Positions 60,446-64,000 of a DNA stretch of 64,000 nucleotides are shown in pieces. Source of the DNA: Herbiconiux sp. A18JL235 (GTDB taxonomy: Bacteria; Actinomycetota; Actinomycetes; Actinomycetales; Microbacteriaceae); NCBI RefSeq assembly GCF_040939305.1, contig NZ_CP162511.1, positions 3,038,001 through 3,102,000 on the forward strand, read 5' to 3'. The stretch's first letter is position 1; each line of letters begins with the position of its first letter. The notes beneath the pieces were generated by a model, which worked only from the letters and a program-made list of their open reading frames with translations, made no database searches and was not told the origin of the DNA. The translations under genes were made by a program, and so were the position numbers.

Positions 60446-61000
60446 GTGGAGACGAACACTCCGGGCGGTCGCCTTCGGCGGTGCGCGCTCGGCGCTGTAG
60501 TCGGTGGCGTCGCCCTCACCCTGAGCGCGTGCGCCGTCGCCCCGTTCCTGCCCGGTGGGGGAGGTTCGGATGAGCGCGAGCCCGCGCCCACTCCGTCCGC
60601 GTCAGCGTTGGCGGCGGCGACGTCGACCGTGTACGGGTTCGTCCTCATCGACGACCCGTTCATCACTCCCCAGCAGCTCGCCGAGCGCGCGCAGCACGAG
60701 TGGGACACCGGCGACAACGGCTGCCTCGCACCCGACGGCTATGCCGACATCGTCGCCGGAGGCGAGGTGCAGGTGCTCGGCGCCGACGGCGTGATCGCCC
60801 GGGGCGTCGTCGAGGCGGGCGAGTTCAACAGCGATGCGATGGTCGCCAACGACATCGTGGGCTGCGGGTTCCCGATCGTGATCGAGGGCGTGCCGCAGGG
60901 CCTCGACGTCTACGGCCTCCACGTCGGCGGGGAGCTGCGCCCGGCCTTCAGCTTCACGGCGAGCGAGATGCGGAGCGGCCCGCGACTCATCTTCGGGTAG
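60446..61000 (+). CDS. Predicted lipoprotein of unknown function
   Basis: The likely start is GTG 60446 behind AGGGGG; GTG 60443 or ATG 60416 are possible. The product, about 184 residues, has a short positive n-region (GGRLRRCALG), a hydrophobic core (AVVGGVALTLSAC, lipobox LSAC), then a Pro/Ser-rich linker and a compact domain beginning VYGFVLIDDPFITPQQLAER. A CLAPDGYADIVAG segment and one later Cys (VGCGFP) could form a disulphide. No family is recognised. It overlaps the convergent DUF2207 gene by 14 bases. Confidence 0.7.
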   Translation: METNTPGGRLRRCALGAVVGGVALTLSACAVAPFLPGGGGSDEREPAPTPSASALAAATSTVYGFVLIDDPFITPQQLAERAQHEWDTGDNGCLAPDGYADIVAGGEVQVLGADGVIARGVVEAGEFNSDAMVANDIVGCGFPIVIEGVPQGLDVYGLHVGGELRPAFSFTASEMRSGPRLIFG

Positions 61001-64000
61001 CGGACCTCTTCGCCCGTGCGGCGCCGCTCGGCGCGCGACCGGCGGGGCGACTCGCGCCTCGGGCGGTGGACGGCTGCTGGCGGAGGGTGAAGGCCCAGCA
61101 CGCCGCGGCGCCGACGATCGCGGCGAGAGCAGAAAGGCCGAGGGGCGGGAACTCGGGCCAGTCGCCCGGCATGTCGGAGCTCGCCCAGACGAACAGCCAC
61201 ACCGTCGAGACGGCGGTCGAGCTGCCGAGCCACCAGACGAGGTCGCGCACGAACCCGGGCGGCGCCCGCCGCGAGCCGCGCCGACGCGCCGCGAGCGCAC
61301 TCACCGCACCGATCGCGAGCGCGACCACCCCGAGCGCCACGACGAGCGCGAGGGGGAACGCGTCGCGCACTTTCTGCAAGACGAGCGCACCCGGGTCGGG
61401 CCCGGCGAAGGTGCCCGCCGGGTAGTCGAGCATCGCCCCGAGATCGTTGACCCGCAGCTCGAACGGGAAGCCGTTGCCGTCCTCGCGCACGTCGAGCAGG
61501 TATCGGGTGCCGCCGGCCACGGGTTCCCGGCTGTCGATGGTACCGGTGTCGTCGGCCGCGTCCGAGGCCACCCGCCCGAACGGCACGACCGTCTGCTCCC
61601 ACAGTCGGGCGCTGTCGGAGGAGTCGGTGTCTTCCGTGATCCAGCCGGCGGCGAGCGCCGAGCCGGCCAGCGCATCCGGGATCGTGAGCGACAGCGTCAG
61701 GGGCGACGGCGCGTCGTCCTGCTGCCAGCCGGGCGACGACTCCCAGCCTTCGAGCAGCGCCGTCCAGCGCAGCCGGTCGACGGTGTCGGAGCCCTCGGCG
61801 ACCCGCGCTCCCGTCGCAGCCAGCACGGGCGAGGCCAGCTCGTATGTCACGACCACCTCGTGCTCCCCCGTCAGCACCTCGCGGAACATGGTCGTCATGA
61901 GCTCCGTGTCGCCCTCGCGCGACGCGCGGTAGGCAGCATCCGTTCCGTCGAGCGTCACCCCCGTCACGGCGAGCCCGAGCTCCTGGCCGTCGGCCCGCGT
62001 CGGCCACTGCCGCACGAACTGCGGAACCTCGGAGGTCGACTCGGTCGCGAAGTCCACGACGATGCGTTCGGTGACCGCGAGCCGCGCGCGCCTGTCGTCG
62101 TCGACCGTGAGCACGGCGTCCGCCTCGAACGAGCGCACCTCGTTGAAGTACGTGCCCGGGATGTCGCCCGAGTAGGCGACGGGGTCGAGCGACCGCGGGT
62201 ACGGGTTCGGCAGCACCGCGGCGGCGGTGACGGAGGCGGCGAACAGCACCACCGCCACCACCCGCACCAGGATGCGCGGCGCACTCAGGAAGTCGCTGCT
62301 GCGCCACCCGCGCGAGGCCGCCTGGTCGCCGAGCTCGCCCTCGATGAGGCTGAGCACGCGCCGCCCGGTGTCGCGGGCCTCACCCCGGCCCGACGCCACG
62401 ACGGCGTAGGCGAGCAGCGGGTCGCGCGTCGTCGCCCGATCGAGCAGCTGCGTGCGCTCGGCGTAGACCCCGATGCCGAGCAGGTGCTGCCGCACGAGCG
62501 CACCCTTCCTGGTGAGCGGGCGGGCGGTCAGCGCGAGGGCGAGCACCACGAGCGAGATCGCCGACGACACCACCACGAACGCCGCCGGCCACCACACCAC
62601 GGCGAGCGGCTCCTGGTGGGAGAGCTGGCGCACGAGCCCCCACTGCAGGAGGGTGAGCGCGAGCGGGGCGGCGATGAAGACGTCGCGCACGAACCCGGTC
62701 GGGATGCGGCGCAGGCCCCCGCGCAGCTGCCCGGCGTATTCGGAGGCGGAGAGGTAGCCCAGCGTCGCGCGCACCCGGTCGCCGAGGCGGCCGGTGCGGC
62801 GGGCGGCACGCGCCGCAGCCCGCAGGAGCGCGGTGCGGTCGGGGCGGCCCCTGCCGCTCACCGCCTCGAGCGCCGAGGCGAGCTCGAAGGTGCGCGGGGT
62901 GCGGAGCACCTGCGCGGCGGCACGCGCGCTCAGGCCCTTCGGCGGGTCGGACTGCGCGACGAACCACGGGCGACCCCGCGCGTCGCTCCACGCGACGGCC
63001 CGCGCCGCGAGCGCGAGCAGCAGGGTGACCGCGAGGAACAGCAGCGGCAGCAGCGGCCCGAAGCTCTGCACGAGGAACAGCGGTGTCGGCGGCGGCATCA
63101 CGAAGGTGCCCGGCTCGAACACCATCGTGAACCGTGCCGAGGCGTAGGGCGGGATGTTCTGGTCGTTCGTGAAGCCGTAGCTGACGGCACCTGGGGGCGC
63201 ACCCGCACCGGCCGGCGGGTCTTCGGGGCTCAGCCACTCGCCGGCGGCGAGCAGCGTCCACGCCAGCGCGCCGCGCGGCTGGCGCACGAGGGCGTCGTCG
63301 AGCTCGGCCGGGAGCGTGATGCTCACGTCGAGCCCGCTGAACGCCTGGGGCCACGACGGGCCGAAGACGTCCCAGGCGAGCAGGTCGACGGATGCTCCGG
63401 TCGCCTCGTCGACATCGGTGTAGGCGAGGTCGTGCAGGCGGTAGTGGAGCACGAACTCGTGGTCGCCGCTGAGGGGGGCGGTCGTGCTCGTACCCGGGCT
63501 GAGCGTCAGCGTCAGCTGGTCGCTGCTCTCGGAACGATCGACCGTCGCCGGCTCGCCGTCGACCGTCACCTCGATGTCGGAGGGGTCCAGTGCGTGCCCC
63601 TCGTACTGCGTGGGCAGCACCCGCACGATGCCCGTCTCCGCCACACCGTCGGGGAAGAAGGCACCGATGGTCTCCACGACCTCGGCTTCGAGCCGCCCCT
63701 CGTCGGTGCGCTCGATCGTGTAGTCGACGTCGAAGTCGCGGGCGATCCAGGTGTCGGTGGCCGTCGAAGCCGACCCGGTGATGTCGTCGAGCGACATCGG
63801 CTCGTTGATGACCGGCCCGAACAGCAGCACGGCACCGGCGAGCGCGACCACTGCCCAGAACGCCCGCAGGCCGCGGCGCAGGCGCGTGCCCCCGTGCGAG
63901 CGCAGCCACGCCTCGAGCCCGAGCAGCCAGCGCGAGAGCAGGGCCCAGAGCGGGGTGTGCTGCGGGCGGGGGTCGGGTATGCGGTCGGCGTCGTCATGCA
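60987..64000 (-). CDS. DUF2207 membrane protein (5' end beyond window)
   Basis: The reading frame stays open to base 64000 without a good start, so this is a partial gene. The visible part has a cytoplasmic stretch and a first transmembrane helix near 63850-63800. A large extracytoplasmic beta-rich DUF2207 domain follows (FDVDYTIERTDEGRLEAEVV; VLPTQYEGHALDPSDIEVTV), then a further helix, PLFLVQSFGPLLPLLFLAVT. A second DUF2207-like unit has FEADAVLTVDDDRRARLAVT and VVTYELASPVL, and more helices and a basic Arg/Ala-rich tail end it. DUF2207 proteins are predicted outer-face membrane proteins of unknown function; duplication of the domain is unusual in length. Confidence 0.8.
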   Translation of the reverse strand, partial: HDDADRIPDPRPQHTPLWALLSRWLLGLEAWLRSHGGTRLRRGLRAFWAVVALAGAVLLFGPVINEPMSLDDITGSASTATDTWIARDFDVDYTIERTDEGRLEAEVVETIGAFFPDGVAETGIVRVLPTQYEGHALDPSDIEVTVDGEPATVDRSESSDQLTLTLSPGTSTTAPLSGDHEFVLHYRLHDLAYTDVDEATGASVDLLAWDVFGPSWPQAFSGLDVSITLPAELDDALVRQPRGALAWTLLAAGEWLSPEDPPAGAGAPPGAVSYGFTNDQNIPPYASARFTMVFEPGTFVMPPPTPLFLVQSFGPLLPLLFLAVTLLLALAARAVAWSDARGRPWFVAQSDPPKGLSARAAAQVLRTPRTFELASALEAVSGRGRPDRTALLRAAARAARRTGRLGDRVRATLGYLSASEYAGQLRGGLRRIPTGFVRDVFIAAPLALTLLQWGLVRQLSHQEPLAVVWWPAAFVVVSSAISLVVLALALTARPLTRKGALVRQHLLGIGVYAERTQLLDRATTRDPLLAYAVVASGRGEARDTGRRVLSLIEGELGDQAASRGWRSSDFLSAPRILVRVVAVVLFAASVTAAAVLPNPYPRSLDPVAYSGDIPGTYFNEVRSFEADAVLTVDDDRRARLAVTERIVVDFATESTSEVPQFVRQWPTRADGQELGLAVTGVTLDGTDAAYRASREGDTELMTTMFREVLTGEHEVVVTYELASPVLAATGARVAEGSDTVDRLRWTALLEGWESSPGWQQDDAPSPLTLSLTIPDALAGSALAAGWITEDTDSSDSARLWEQTVVPFGRVASDAADDTGTIDSREPVAGGTRYLLDVREDGNGFPFELRVNDLGAMLDYPAGTFAGPDPGALVLQKVRDAFPLALVVALGVVALAIGAVSALAARRRGSRRAPPGFVRDLVWWLGSSTAVSTVWLFVWASSDMPGDWPEFPPLGLSALAAIVGAAACWAFTLRQQPSTARGASRPAGRAPSGAARAKRSATRR

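Noticed and set aside
1..64000. CRISPR array or tRNA/rRNA genes
   Set aside because: No regularly spaced direct repeats and no clover-leaf or rRNA-like sequence were found on reading both strands. A covariance-model scan would settle it.

Overview
The window is high-GC actinobacterial DNA. Strongly biased GC-rich codons, GTG and TTG starts, several promoters that appear leaderless, a DUF222/HNH (13E12-type) gene and an LAxTG-type surface protein all suggest a Microbacteriaceae-like soil or plant-associated species. That placement is inference; no rRNA or tRNA gene was seen. By eye, three blocks are less GC-rich than the rest and look acquired: about 1-9.5 kb, 27.6-28.3 kb and 30.7-32.4 kb.

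Left part (1-11 kb) is a defence island and its decayed margin. A two-gene short-Argonaute system of the SPARDA type (DUF4365 nuclease fused to APAZ, then a catalytically inactive MID-PIWI Argonaute) is followed by a frameshifted IS3-type transposase orfA remnant. Then comes a three-gene restriction-modification operon: a small motif-I methylase-like subunit, an Eco57I-like methylase with NPPY, and a GIY-YIG/SF2 helicase fusion. Small unknown genes, a divergent ribbon-helix-helix pair around a palindrome, and three pseudogenes (unknown family, Ltp-like lipoprotein, truncated haemoglobin with two frameshifts) follow. A perfect 27-bp inverted repeat closes this part.

11-17 kb holds an LAxTG surface protein, the DUF222/HNH protein preceded by a 21-bp inverted repeat, and three small or mid-size membrane proteins. 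17-27.4 kb is a rhamnoside/plant-polysaccharide cluster: a secreted beta-helix protein, a divergent LacI regulator, a GH78 alpha-L-rhamnosidase, a GH99-like protein, two ABC permeases and a lipoprotein binding protein. The same 18-bp LacI-type palindrome lies before the beta-helix gene and before the binding-protein gene, tying them into one regulon.

27.6-32.4 kb has a NYN RNase-like gene, a luciferase-like oxidoreductase/F420-type reductase pair divergent from a MarR regulator, an orphan HsdR-N-like nuclease and a membrane-anchored unknown. 32.4-39 kb is an acid-sugar cluster: OtnK-like kinase, OtnC-like decarboxylase and DeoR regulator, divergent from a COG4091-type dehydrogenase, an amidohydrolase (possible lactonase) and an MFS importer. 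39-43.2 kb carries a Tat-exported protein, a pseudokinase-like protein, and a quinone-oxidoreductase/MarR divergon with two operators.

43.3-54 kb is a large catabolic operon: a sugar-type ABC importer (binding protein, double ATPase, permease), LacI, aldo/keto reductase, GMC oxidoreductase plus gluconate-2-dehydrogenase subunit-3-like protein, a second paralogous LacI, and a nitrilase-superfamily amidase. Related palindromes lie before the binding protein and the amidase. 54-64 kb holds a DUF4407 membrane/coiled-coil protein with a leader ORF and a promoter like that of the pseudokinase gene, a polysaccharide deacetylase, PadR, an AarF/UbiB kinase, a lipoprotein, and a DUF2207 membrane protein that runs off the right edge.
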